The translations under genes and the position numbers were made by a program. A stretch of DNA of 64,000 bases, taken from positions 3,286,001 to 3,350,000 of the forward strand of contig OZ241368.1 in assembly GCA_965200525.1 (NCBI GenBank), read 5' to 3'. Source of the DNA: JANNPJ01 sp965200525. Its GTDB lineage: Bacteria; Actinomycetota; Actinomycetes; Actinomycetales; Kineosporiaceae. Positions 1 through 6,997 of the stretch are shown piece after piece (within the stretch, counting starts at the first letter, position 1; every line of letters starts with the position of its first letter). The notes under the pieces are model-generated. The model did not search any database. It saw nothing but the letters and a program-made list of their open reading frames with translations, and was not told where the DNA came from.

Positions 1-458
1 TCGTAGACCTTGCCGGTCAGCAGGACGTCGCGGATGCCGGGGGCGACGGTGGTGGCGAAGTCGATCGCGCCCAGCTTCTCCAGCACCCGGCCGGCCCGGC
101 CCAGGTGGTAGAAGAGGTCGAGGTAGTCGAGCAGGGCGGCCTTGGGGTCGACGGCGAGGGCGAACACCTCGCCGCCACCGGGAGCGACCGCGACCCGGGT
201 CTCGGCGTAGGGCAGCGGCGGGACGTCGAACAGCCGGGCGATGCCCTGTCGGCCCTCGACCTCGACCAGCAGGGTGCGCCGCCCACCGGTGGCCAGGGCC
301 AGAGCCAGGGCCGCGGCCACGGTGGTCTTGCCGGTGCCGCCCTTACCGGTGACGATGTGCAGCCGGACGCCGGTCCAGTCGCTCTCGGGCTCGTCGGCGG
401 AGGTTCTGCCGGCGCTGGACCGCTGGGACGAGCGGGTGCCGGAACGAGGGGAGGCCAC
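1..458 (-). CDS. ArsA-family anion-pump-type ATPase (N-terminal part, cut by window start)
   Basis: The reading frame is open to the left window edge, so only about 152 N-terminal residues are present. An unstructured Ser/Arg-rich lead of about 35 residues is followed by a deviant Walker A motif GKGGTGKTT, typical of the ArsA/GET3/MinD class, and by a hydrophobic Ala/Leu helix and a LLVEVEGR strand. The GTG at 458 is the most plausible start; no strong ribosome-binding site precedes it. In mycobacteria two such ATPases (Rv3679/Rv3680, an anion-transporter-like pair) sit beside the same RidA/MBL/Crp genes, so this is probably one of that pair. That assignment rests on motif and synteny; the substrate is unknown. 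Confidence 0.8.
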   Translation of the reverse strand, partial: MASPRSGTRSSQRSSAGRTSADEPESDWTGVRLHIVTGKGGTGKTTVAAALALALATGGRRTLLVEVEGRQGIARLFDVPPLPYAETRVAVAPGGGEVFALAVDPKAALLDYLDLFYHLGRAGRVLEKLGAIDFATTVAPGIRDVLLTGKVY

Positions 459-532
459 CTGCCCAGGGTAGGCAGGCCACCCGCCGGTCGCAGGACGACA
501 TGGCCGAAGTCCACCGGCCGGCTCCGGGTGGA

Positions 533-538
533 TAGGCT
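533..538 (+). promoter_or_regulatory. -10 hexamer of a leaderless promoter (TAGGCT)
   Basis: TAGGCT ends 6 nt before the ATG at 545 and no Shine-Dalgarno sequence is present, so transcription should start at or next to the start codon. Confidence 0.55.
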
Positions 539-544
539 CCGGGC

Positions 545-700
545 ATGGTCAAGTGGGAGTACGTCACGGTGCCGCTGATTGTTCATGCGACCAAGCAGAT
601 CCTCGATCAGTGGGGCGAGGACGGCTGGGAGCTGGTGCAGGTGGTTCCCGGCCCGGACGGTCAGGGAATCGTGGCCTACCTCAAGCGCCCCCGCGACTGA
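545..700 (+). CDS. DUF4177-type small protein (51 aa)
   Basis: The frame MVKWEYVTVPL...GEDGWELVQVVPGPDG...AYLKRPRD is a complete 51-residue protein. The pattern 'WEY..vPL...Ddg..GWELv.v' followed by a 'vaylKRP' end is typical of DUF4177 proteins. It sits directly before ridA (11 nt gap) in the same order as in mycobacteria, where a small ORF lies between the ArsA-type ATPases and the RidA gene. The start is supported by a TAGGCT -10 element 6 nt upstream. The biochemical function of the family is unknown. Confidence 0.8.
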   Translation: MVKWEYVTVPLIVHATKQILDQWGEDGWELVQVVPGPDGQGIVAYLKRPRD

Positions 701-711
701 GGCCGGCCCCG

Positions 712-1191
712 ATGTCAGGACGGATCGAGAAGCGGCTGGCCGAGCTCGGCCTGAGCCTGCCCACCGTCGCCGCCCCGGTGGCGGCCTACGTGCCGGCCGT
801 GCTGGACGGCAACTTGGTCTGGACGTCGGGCCAGTTGCCGTTCGTGGACGGCGCCCTGCCGGTGACCGGCCGGGTCGGCACCGGCGGCGAGGGCCTGGTC
901 GACCCGGCCGAGGCCGCGGCGATGGCCCGGATCTGCGCGTTGAACGCGCTGGCCGCGCTGCGCTCGGTGATCGACGACCTGGACCGGGTGGTCCGCGTGG
1001 TGAAGGTGGTCGGCTTCGTCGCCAGCGACCCCGGGTTCACCGGTCAGCCGATGGTGATCAACGGAGCCAGCGAGCTGATCGGCGAGGTGTTCGGCCCGGC
1101 CGGCAAGCACGCCCGGAGCGCGGTCGGCGTGGCTGCCCTCCCGCTGGGCGCCCCGGTCGAGGTCGAGATGGTGTTCAGCATCTCGAGCTGA
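712..1191 (+). CDS. RidA-family (YjgF/YER057c/UK114) protein
   Basis: A 159-residue protein starting MSGRIEKRLAELGLSLP. The RidA fold signatures are visible: 'VWTSGQLPFVDG' near residue 45, 'A...LNALAALRSVIDDLDRVVRVVKVVGFVAS' in the middle, and a C-terminal 'GKHARSAVGVAALPLGAPVEVEMVF'. The Arg in 'ARSAVGVAALP' matches the conserved Arg that positions the carboxylate of enamine/imine intermediates in deaminase-type RidA proteins. It follows the DUF4177 gene closely and is probably cotranscribed with it. This longer actinobacterial form (Rv3678c-like) is less well studied than E. coli RidA, so enamine deamination is inferred from the family. Confidence 0.88.
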   Translation: MSGRIEKRLAELGLSLPTVAAPVAAYVPAVLDGNLVWTSGQLPFVDGALPVTGRVGTGGEGLVDPAEAAAMARICALNALAALRSVIDDLDRVVRVVKVVGFVASDPGFTGQPMVINGASELIGEVFGPAGKHARSAVGVAALPLGAPVEVEMVFSISS

Positions 1192-1250
1192 GGCAGCACC
1201 GGCCGCCGCCGGACGGCGGCGGCCGGTGTCGCTCGTGGTCAGGTCACGAA

Positions 1251-1853
1251 TCAGGTCACGGTGGGACGCGCGGCGGCCAGGCTGTGGTCGAGCACCTCCC
1301 GGGTGATCACCGTGGCCAGGTCGATGACCTCGTTCTTGGCCGGGCCCGGCCACTGTTCCGCGGCCGGAGCCTGCGGATCGGCGGCCAGCAACGTGATCAG
1401 GTCGGCGGCCAGGGCGCTGCCGGCCCGGGCCGCCTGGAGGGCCAGCAGCATCACCGTGGTAGGAGCGATGCCCCGGCCGGTGAGGGTCTGCATGATGGCG
1501 TAGGCCTGCGGATCCACCACGAACGACGGCAGGTCCAGCGAGGCCCCGGCGCCGGCCGCGGCCTGCCGTTCGCGCATCCGCCCGGCGGCCAGCCAGAGCA
1601 TGCCCTCCGGGCCGAGGTCCTCACCCCGGTTGGCCGCCTCGATGATGAGTTTCAGCGGCAGCCCCGCTTCCCGAAGTTGCCTGATGTCGCGTAACCGGTG
1701 CAGGTGCGCCGTCCGGTAACGCGACGTGCGACCGACGCGAATGGGTGGCGACAGAAGACCCTTGGTCCGGTAGGCCCGGACGTTCCGCGGGGTCATGCCG
1801 GCCGCCTGTGCCAATTCGTCGATCGTGAAAGAGTCTTTTGCCCCCATCGTCAT
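1251..1853 (-). CDS. MerR-type helix-turn-helix transcriptional regulator
   Basis: A 200-residue protein. Residues 8-75 form a MerR-type winged helix: 'FTIDELAQAAGMTPRNVRAYRTKGLLSPP', a wing 'RVGRTSRYRTAHLHRLRDIRQLREAGLPL', then a short linker. The remaining 120 residues (Ala/Leu-rich, with 'SFVVDPQAYAIMQTLTGRGIAP') do not match an effector domain I can name. There is no Cys cluster, so a metal sensor is unlikely. The gene is divergent from the MBL-fold gene at 2025 across about 170 nt and could regulate it or itself. Two ATGs six nucleotides apart (1853, 1847) are both possible starts. Confidence 0.8.
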   Translation of the reverse strand: MTMGAKDSFTIDELAQAAGMTPRNVRAYRTKGLLSPPIRVGRTSRYRTAHLHRLRDIRQLREAGLPLKLIIEAANRGEDLGPEGMLWLAAGRMRERQAAAGAGASLDLPSFVVDPQAYAIMQTLTGRGIAPTTVMLLALQAARAGSALAADLITLLAADPQAPAAEQWPGPAKNEVIDLATVITREVLDHSLAAARPTVT

Positions 1854-2012
1854 CCCCGTGTCGGCAGCCGAATCTCGTCCGCATCGTCAACTCTTTGACG
1901 CCCCGTCGTAGAGTTAGTGGCTTTCAGTTATCACCGTACTGCCTCTGTGCCGATGCATGCTCACCCAAAGTTGATGTCTGTGGGCTGACCGTGGCCCTTT
2001 CGGGGGCTGACG

Positions 2013-2018
2013 TAGCCT
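2013..2018 (+). promoter_or_regulatory. -10 hexamer of a leaderless promoter (TAGCCT)
   Basis: TAGCCT lies 6 nt before the GTG at 2025; no Shine-Dalgarno sequence is present. Confidence 0.5.
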
Positions 2019-2024
2019 GAGCCG

Positions 2025-2849
2025 GTGGTCAACCCCTCGCCGTCGAGCGGGCCCTGGACCGGGGGCCAGATCCGTGAATCGATCTACTGCGTGCTGGCCG
2101 GCAATCCCGGGCCGATGACCCTGGACGGCACCAACACCTGGCTGGTCTCGGCCCCCGGGGCGGCGAGCGGCGTCGTCATCGATCCTGGTCCGGACGACGA
2201 GCGGCACCTGCAGGCGGTGATCGACATCGCCCGGCAGCGCGGGATCCGGATCGCCGCCACCCTGCTCACCCACGGGCACCCGGACCATGCCGACGGCGCC
2301 CGCCGGTTCGCCGAGCTCACCGGCACGGGGGTGCGCGCGCTCGACCCGGCCCACCGGTACGGCGGCGAGGGCCTCGGGGACGGCCAGGTGATCGAGGTCG
2401 AGGGGCTGCGGCTGGAGGTCGTCGGTACTCCCGGGCACACCGCCGACTCGCTGTCCTTCCTGCTGCCCGACCTCGGTCTGCTGCTCACCGGCGACACCGT
2501 GCTGGGCCGGGGCACAGCCGTGGTCGCGCACCCGGACGGGCGGCTGGGGGAGTACCTCGACTCGCTGACCCGGTTGCAGGAATTGTCCGCGACGTCCGGA
2601 CTCGACCTGCTGCTGCCCGGGCACGGTCCGGTGCTGTCCCGGCCGGTCGAGGTGATCACCGGGTACCTGAACCACCGGCAGGCCCGGCTGGACCAGGTCC
2701 GGGCCGCGGTCGCCGCGGGCGCCCGGACGGCCTCCGACGTGGTCGCGGCGGTCTACGCCGACGTCGATCCGGTGCTCTGGCCGGCCGCCGGGCTCAGCGT
2801 CGAGGCGCAGCTGACCTACCTGGCCGAAAAGGCCGAAGAACAGTCCTAA
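2025..2849 (+). CDS. MBL-fold metallo-hydrolase (Rv3677c-like)
   Basis: A 274-residue metallo-beta-lactamase-fold hydrolase. The metal-binding signatures are in order: 'THGHPDHADGA' (HxHxDH, about residue 83), 'GTPGHTADS' (about 141), 'TGDTVLG' (Asp, about 157) and 'LPGHGPVL' (about 200). After the fold, a C-terminal helical region (ARTASDVVAAVYADVDPVLWPAAGLSVEAQLTYL in part) resembles the winged-helix tail of LACTB2/CPSF-like hydrolases, so a nucleic-acid or thioester substrate is possible. It converges with crp and the stop codons overlap by 4 nt. The GTG start is supported by a TAGCCT -10 element 6 nt upstream. Two leading residues (VV/VN) may be a short disordered start. Confidence 0.88.
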   Translation: MVNPSPSSGPWTGGQIRESIYCVLAGNPGPMTLDGTNTWLVSAPGAASGVVIDPGPDDERHLQAVIDIARQRGIRIAATLLTHGHPDHADGARRFAELTGTGVRALDPAHRYGGEGLGDGQVIEVEGLRLEVVGTPGHTADSLSFLLPDLGLLLTGDTVLGRGTAVVAHPDGRLGEYLDSLTRLQELSATSGLDLLLPGHGPVLSRPVEVITGYLNHRQARLDQVRAAVAAGARTASDVVAAVYADVDPVLWPAAGLSVEAQLTYLAEKAEEQS

Positions 2850-3523
2850 CGGGCGCGGCGGCGCATCCGCTCGACGTCGATCAGGACGACGGCGCGGGCC
2901 TCGAGCCGCAGCCAGCCGCGGGAGGCGAAGTCGGCCAGGGCCTTGTTCACCGTCTCCCGGGAGGCGCCGACCAGCTGGGCCAGCTCTTCCTGGGTGAGGT
3001 CGTGGGCCACCCGCAGCCCGTCGTCGGTGGGCCGGCCGAACCGCTCGGACAGGTCGAGCAGGGCCTTGGCCACCCGGCCCGGGACGTCGGAGAAGACCAG
3101 GTCGGCGAGGTTCTCGTTGGTCCGCCGGAGCCGGCGGGCCAGGGCCCGGAGCAACTGGCGGGCGACATCGGGCCGGCCGGTCAGCCAGGTGACCAGGTCG
3201 TCGCTGCCCAGGCCGATCAGGGAGGTGTCGGCCACCGCGGTGGCGGTGGCGTTGCGCGGGCCGGGATCGAACAGGGACAGCTCGCCGAACATCTCGCCCG
3301 GGCCGAGCACGGCCAGCAGGTTCTCCCGGCCGTCACCGGAGGCCCGGCCGAGCTTGACCTTGCCGTCCACGATCACGTACAGCCGGTCGCCCGGATCGCC
3401 CTCGTGGAACAGCACCTGCCCCCGGGGGATCTCTGAGCGGACCATGGTCGCCCGGAGGGCCGCGGCCGCCTCGTCATCGAGCGCAGCGAACAATGGCGCT
3501 TGACGCACGACGTCGTCGTCCAC
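2846..3523 (-). CDS. crp: cAMP receptor protein, CRP/FNR family
   Basis: A 225-residue global transcription factor, the same size as mycobacterial Crp (224 aa). Residues 10-115 form the cyclic-nucleotide domain with the phosphate-binding cassette 'FGELSLFDPGPRNA' (Glu81, Arg90). The dimerisation helix contains 'RLRRTNENLADL' (Thr135/Asn136 positioned for cAMP N6). Residues 170-210 are the FNR-type winged helix, with recognition helix 'VGASRETVNKAL'. The GTG at 3523 is chosen because it follows GGAGG with 5 nt spacing and gives the family length; a longer frame upstream lacks such a site. It should bind cAMP and regulate many promoters. A 7-bp inverted repeat lies just upstream of the ribosome-binding site. 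Confidence 0.95.
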   Translation of the reverse strand: MDDDVVRQAPLFAALDDEAAAALRATMVRSEIPRGQVLFHEGDPGDRLYVIVDGKVKLGRASGDGRENLLAVLGPGEMFGELSLFDPGPRNATATAVADTSLIGLGSDDLVTWLTGRPDVARQLLRALARRLRRTNENLADLVFSDVPGRVAKALLDLSERFGRPTDDGLRVAHDLTQEELAQLVGASRETVNKALADFASRGWLRLEARAVVLIDVERMRRRAR

Positions 3524-3541
3524 CCGTTCCTCCCTCACCTG

Positions 3542-3561
3542 CGCCGTCATATGAGACGGCG
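3542..3561. promoter_or_regulatory. Inverted repeat upstream of crp
   Basis: CGCCGTC-ATATGA-GACGGCG is a perfect 7-bp inverted repeat with a 6-nt AT-rich spacer, 19 nt upstream of the crp start. It does not match the Crp consensus GTGNNANNNNNCACA. It could be an operator or a 5'-UTR hairpin. Confidence 0.4.
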
Positions 3562-3629
3562 TGTCCACGGAGCATATTGCCCCGCCAAGGAGGCAGTCTG
3601 CCGCACCCGGCCGGTCGAGCACACTCTGG

Positions 3630-3673
3630 GTCGGCCCGCGGTCGGCCCGCGGTCGGCCCGCGGTCGGCCCGCG
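3630..3673. repeat. Four perfect tandem copies of an 11-bp unit (GTCGGCCCGCG)
   Basis: Copies at 3630-3640, 3641-3651, 3652-3662 and 3663-3673 abut the stop codon of the RsiG-like gene at 3680. The unit length is not a multiple of three. The array lies in the spacer between this gene and crp. Confidence 0.9.
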
Positions 3674-3679
3674 GTCGAC

Positions 3680-4105
3680 TCAGACGGCGAGCTGGCGGCC
3701 GCTGAAGGCGACCACCCCGACCCGGAAGGCCAGGATCTGGGCGGCCTCCTCGGTGACCGCTTCCAGCACCCGGGCGTAGTCGCTCAGTTCGGTGAGCGCG
3801 CAGCGCAGACGGGTCAGCAGAGTGGTCTCGGCCAGGCGGTCGTCCAGCCGGGCCAGCCCGAGCAGGCCGCGCAGATCGCCCGGCGGTGGGCAGGGGCTGC
3901 CGTAGCCGGCGGCCTCGGGCACCCGCAGTTCCTCGACGTCGGTCACCGCGGCGACGGCCAGGTCGATCCGGGCGGCGATCAACCGCCGCCAGTGATCGAC
4001 GTCGCGTTGCGCGGCCAGCAGGCCTCGGTGATGTTCCACCAGTTCAGCGACCGGCATGGCCGAGAACGACAGTGCGGTGAGCGGATCGGTCAGGCCCAGG
4101 GCCAC
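3680..4105 (-). CDS. RsiG-like / aerial-mycelium-formation-type helical protein
   Basis: A 141-residue, mainly helical protein without membrane segments. Residues about 16-50 ('AELVEHHRGLL..QRDVDHWRRLIAARIDL') align by eye with the first helix of RsiG-type anti-sigma factors, where E-x3-S-x2-R-x3-Q-x3-D binds c-di-GMP. Here only Arg and Asp of that motif are kept (pattern Q-x3-D-x2-R-x3-A-x3-D). The C-terminal helix (ELSDYARVLEAVTEEAAQIL) may be the second half of the antiparallel pair and keeps even less of the motif. The gene is upstream of, and codirectional with, crp across the 11-bp repeat array. The family call is tentative and the function unknown; c-di-GMP binding is doubtful. Confidence 0.5.
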   Translation of the reverse strand: MALGLTDPLTALSFSAMPVAELVEHHRGLLAAQRDVDHWRRLIAARIDLAVAAVTDVEELRVPEAAGYGSPCPPPGDLRGLLGLARLDDRLAETTLLTRLRCALTELSDYARVLEAVTEEAAQILAFRVGVVAFSGRQLAV

Positions 4106-4284
4106 GTCCTGCTCCTCTCCCTCGGTACGGTGTGGTGCGGTGCCGGCCGTGTTCGATGGCCGGCTGACGGGTAGGGAATCGTCGGCCCGGAATACCGGCT
4201 TGAGGGCAGTGGTAGCGGCTCACTCGCACGGCTGTGAGGATTCGGGCAAGATCCGGGTTGTCCTCGGCCGGTCGGGTCGCCGCG

Positions 4285-4290
4285 TAGGCT
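4285..4290 (+). promoter_or_regulatory. -10 hexamer of a leaderless promoter (TAGGCT)
   Basis: TAGGCT lies 6 nt before the nth GTG at 4297 and no Shine-Dalgarno sequence is present. Confidence 0.5.
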
Positions 4291-4296
4291 GACCCG

Positions 4297-5043
4297 GTGA
4301 CGTCGCGGGCGGAGCCGAAGCCTCCACAGCTGGTAACCGAGAGCCCGGTAGCGCTCACGCGGCGGGCCCGCAAGATCCATCGGCTGCTGGAGCAGCGCTA
4401 TCCGGACGCGCACTGCGAGCTCGACTTCCGCAGCCCGCTGGAGCTGCTGGTGGCCACCATCCTCTCGGCCCAGAGCACCGATGTGCGGGTCAACCTGACC
4501 ACACCCGCCCTTTTCGCCCGATACCGGACGGCCGCCGATTACGCCGCCGCCGATCGCGCCGAGCTCGAAGAGATGATCAAGTCGACCGGGTTCTTCCGGG
4601 CCAAGACCGATTCGCTGCTGAAGCTCGGGGCCCGGCTGGTCGCCGACTTCGGCGGGGAGGTGCCCAACCGCCTGGACCAGCTGGTCACCCTGCCCGGGGT
4701 GGGCCGTAAGACGGCCAACGTCGTGCTTGGCAACGCCTTCGGAATCCCGGGGATCACGGTCGACACCCACGTCGGGCGGCTGTCGCGCCGGTTCGGCTGG
4801 ACCGCCTCCGACGACCCGATCCAGGTGGAGAAGGACCTGGCCGCGCTGTTCCCGCGCAAGGACTGGACGATGATGTCCCACCGGGTGATATTCCACGGCC
4901 GCCGCACCTGCTTCGCTCGCAAGCCGGCCTGCGGGGCCTGCCCGGTGAGCTCGCTGTGCCCCTCCTACGGCGCCGGCGAGACCGATCCGGTCAAGGCGGC
5001 CAAGCTGATCAAGGGGCCCGCGGCCGATGTGATGACGGCGTGA
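4297..5043 (+). CDS. nth: Endonuclease III (DNA glycosylase/AP lyase)
   Basis: A 248-residue base-excision-repair enzyme that removes oxidised pyrimidines and cleaves the abasic site. The helix-hairpin-helix 'LPGVGRKTANVV' (132-143) carries the catalytic Lys138, and 'TVDTHVGRL' provides the catalytic Asp156. The [4Fe-4S] loop is intact: Cys205-x6-Cys212-x2-Cys215-x5-Cys221. The helical core 'LVATILSAQSTDVRVN' is also typical. It is the first gene of an operon with the Nudix and marP genes, each overlapping the next by 4 nt, as in mycobacteria. The first 20 residues are extra relative to E. coli Nth. The GTG start has a -10 element at the leaderless distance. Confidence 0.96.
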   Translation: MTSRAEPKPPQLVTESPVALTRRARKIHRLLEQRYPDAHCELDFRSPLELLVATILSAQSTDVRVNLTTPALFARYRTAADYAAADRAELEEMIKSTGFFRAKTDSLLKLGARLVADFGGEVPNRLDQLVTLPGVGRKTANVVLGNAFGIPGITVDTHVGRLSRRFGWTASDDPIQVEKDLAALFPRKDWTMMSHRVIFHGRRTCFARKPACGACPVSSLCPSYGAGETDPVKAAKLIKGPAADVMTA

Positions 5044-5810
5044 GCCCCCGGAGTGCCTCCCCGGACGTCGCGCCGCCCGGACCGCCGCCCCCGGCCTGGT
5101 TCGAGCAACTCGCAGCGGTGCTGCCGAAGGCCGCCGACCACCCGTTCCGCCGGTTCGAGCCGCCGGTCGACGGCTCGGCCCGGCACTCGGCGGTGCTGGT
5201 GCTGTTCGGGCCCGGCTCCGGTTCGGGGCCGGATGTGCTGCTGACCCAGCGTTCGGCCGGGATGCGGGCGCACCCCGGCCAGGTCGCCTTTCCCGGGGGC
5301 CGGATCGATCCTGGGGACGCCGGCCCGCAGGACGCCGCCCTGCGGGAGGCGGTCGAGGAGACCTGCCTCGACCCGGCCGGCGTCCGGATCGCGAGCTCCG
5401 GGCCCGAGCTCTACCTGCCGGTGACCAGCTTTCTGGTGACGCCGGTGATCGCCTGGTGGCAGCGGCCCTCGCCGGTGGCGCCGGGCAACGCGGCCGAGGT
5501 CAGCCGGGTGGTCGGCGTCCCGCTGGCCGAACTGACCGACCCGGCCAACCGGTTCCAGGCCCAGCACCCGAGCGGATTCGTCAGCCCCGGCTTCGAGGCC
5601 GCCGGCCTGTTCGTCTGGGGCTTCACCGCGGGCGTGCTGAGCTGGCTGATCTCCCTGGCCGGACTGGAACGACCCTGGGACGTCGACCGCCGCCGGCCGG
5701 TGCCGGCGCCACCCGAGCCCGAACGGCCCGCCGGTCAGCCGGCCGGTCAGCTGGCCGGCCAACTGACCGAGCAAGTGGACGAGCACTTCGACGAGCGGAT
5801 GACCCAGTGA
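5040..5810 (+). CDS. Nudix hydrolase, CoA-pyrophosphatase type
   Basis: A 256-residue protein. The CoA-pyrophosphatase signature 'LLTQRSAGMRAHPGQVAFPGG' in shortened form (LLxxRS...HPGQVxFPGG) immediately precedes the Nudix box 'GGRIDPGD...ALREAVEET', which keeps REAVEE for Mg2+ binding; Asp replaces the first Glu of the consensus. This family hydrolyses CoA and its derivatives to 4'-phosphopantetheine and 3',5'-ADP. The start is the GTG whose last bases form the nth stop (GTGA overlap). The last 50 residues are a low-complexity Pro/Gln tail with repeated 'GQ(P/L)AGQL' units. It overlaps marP by 4 nt, so it is translationally coupled on both sides. Confidence 0.88.
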   Translation: MSPRSASPDVAPPGPPPPAWFEQLAAVLPKAADHPFRRFEPPVDGSARHSAVLVLFGPGSGSGPDVLLTQRSAGMRAHPGQVAFPGGRIDPGDAGPQDAALREAVEETCLDPAGVRIASSGPELYLPVTSFLVTPVIAWWQRPSPVAPGNAAEVSRVVGVPLAELTDPANRFQAQHPSGFVSPGFEAAGLFVWGFTAGVLSWLISLAGLERPWDVDRRRPVPAPPEPERPAGQPAGQLAGQLTEQVDEHFDERMTQ

Positions 5811-6988
5811 TCGACATCGTCCTCCTGCTGATCATGCTGGGGTACGCCGTTTCCGGGTTCCGCCAGGGCCTGCTGGTGGGGGCCCTCTCACTGGGCGGCT
5901 TCGTCGGCGGGGCGGTGCTGGCCATGCTGATCGCCCCGGAGCTGGTGAACCACCTGCAGCCGGGCCCGCAGCGCTCGGTGATCGTCCTGCTGGGCGTGAT
6001 CCTGACCGCCTGGGTGGGCCAGTTCGTCGGCGCGGTGATCGGCGGCCGGCTGCGTGAGGCCGTGCCCCAGGGGCCGGTGGCCTTCGCCGATCACGCGGTC
6101 GGGGCGGTGGCCGGCCTGGTCGCGGTGGCCCTGGTGCTGTGGTTCGTGGCCGGCGCGGTGCGTGGCGGGCCCTCGCCGGTGCTGTCCCGCACGGTCGCGT
6201 CGTCCAAGGTGATCCAGACCATCGACAAGCTGGTGCCGAACCAGCTGGTCGGGGTGGCCGACACGTTCCGGGCCGCGGTCGGCGGCTCGACCTTCCCGAG
6301 GGTGTTCGCCGGGGTCGGCCCGGAGGACATCCTGCCGGTCCACGCTCCGGACCCGGGGATGCTGAACACCCCGGCCGTGGCCAAGGCCCGGCGCAGCGTC
6401 GTCAAGATCACCGGCACGGCCAAGTCGTGCAGCCGGGGTCAGGAGGGCAGTGGCACCGTCGTCGCCCCGGAACGCGTGGTCACGAACGCCCACGTGGTCG
6501 CGGGCGTGACCAACCCGCGGGTGCAGGTCGGCGGCACCGGGCGCACCTACAAGGCCAAGGTGGTCGCTTTCGACGCCCGCCGTGACCTGGCCGTGCTGGC
6601 CGTGGGCGGGCTGCCGACCAAGCCGCTGGCACTGGGCAGCGACCTCGACCGGGCCGACTCGGCCCTGGTCGCGGGCTACCCGAACGACGGGCCGTTCCGG
6701 ATCTCGGCGGCCCGGGTCCGGCAGGTGATCAAGGCCAGCGGCGAGGACATCTACGCCCGGCCCGGGGTCGAGCGGCAGGTGTACTCGCTCTACGTCACGG
6801 TCGAGCCGGGCAACTCCGGCGGGCCGGTGCTGAACGCCCAGGGCCAGGTGGTGGGCGTGGTGTTCGCCCGGTCGCTGGACGACAAGGCCACCGGGTACGC
6901 GCTGACCCTGGACGAGGCCCGATCCACCATCCTGGCCGGTGAACAGGCGACGTCGCCGGTGTCCACCGGTGGCTGCGCCAGCGGCTGA
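5807..6988 (+). CDS. marP: Membrane-anchored periplasmic serine protease MarP
   Basis: A 393-residue protein, close to the 397 residues of M. tuberculosis MarP. Four N-terminal membrane segments (about 4-20, 27-44, 57-80, 97-118; CvpA-like) precede a chymotrypsin-like protease domain. The triad is His229 (TNAHVV), Asp260 (RRDLAVL) and Ser337 (PGNSGGPV). Cys208 and Cys390 correspond to the redox disulfide of MarP. In mycobacteria MarP protects the cell at acid pH and cleaves the peptidoglycan hydrolase RipA; that role is known from the family only. The start is the GTG overlapping the Nudix stop. Confidence 0.93.
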   Translation: MIDIVLLLIMLGYAVSGFRQGLLVGALSLGGFVGGAVLAMLIAPELVNHLQPGPQRSVIVLLGVILTAWVGQFVGAVIGGRLREAVPQGPVAFADHAVGAVAGLVAVALVLWFVAGAVRGGPSPVLSRTVASSKVIQTIDKLVPNQLVGVADTFRAAVGGSTFPRVFAGVGPEDILPVHAPDPGMLNTPAVAKARRSVVKITGTAKSCSRGQEGSGTVVAPERVVTNAHVVAGVTNPRVQVGGTGRTYKAKVVAFDARRDLAVLAVGGLPTKPLALGSDLDRADSALVAGYPNDGPFRISAARVRQVIKASGEDIYARPGVERQVYSLYVTVEPGNSGGPVLNAQGQVVGVVFARSLDDKATGYALTLDEARSTILAGEQATSPVSTGGCASG

Positions 6989-6997
6989 ACCCCGGCC

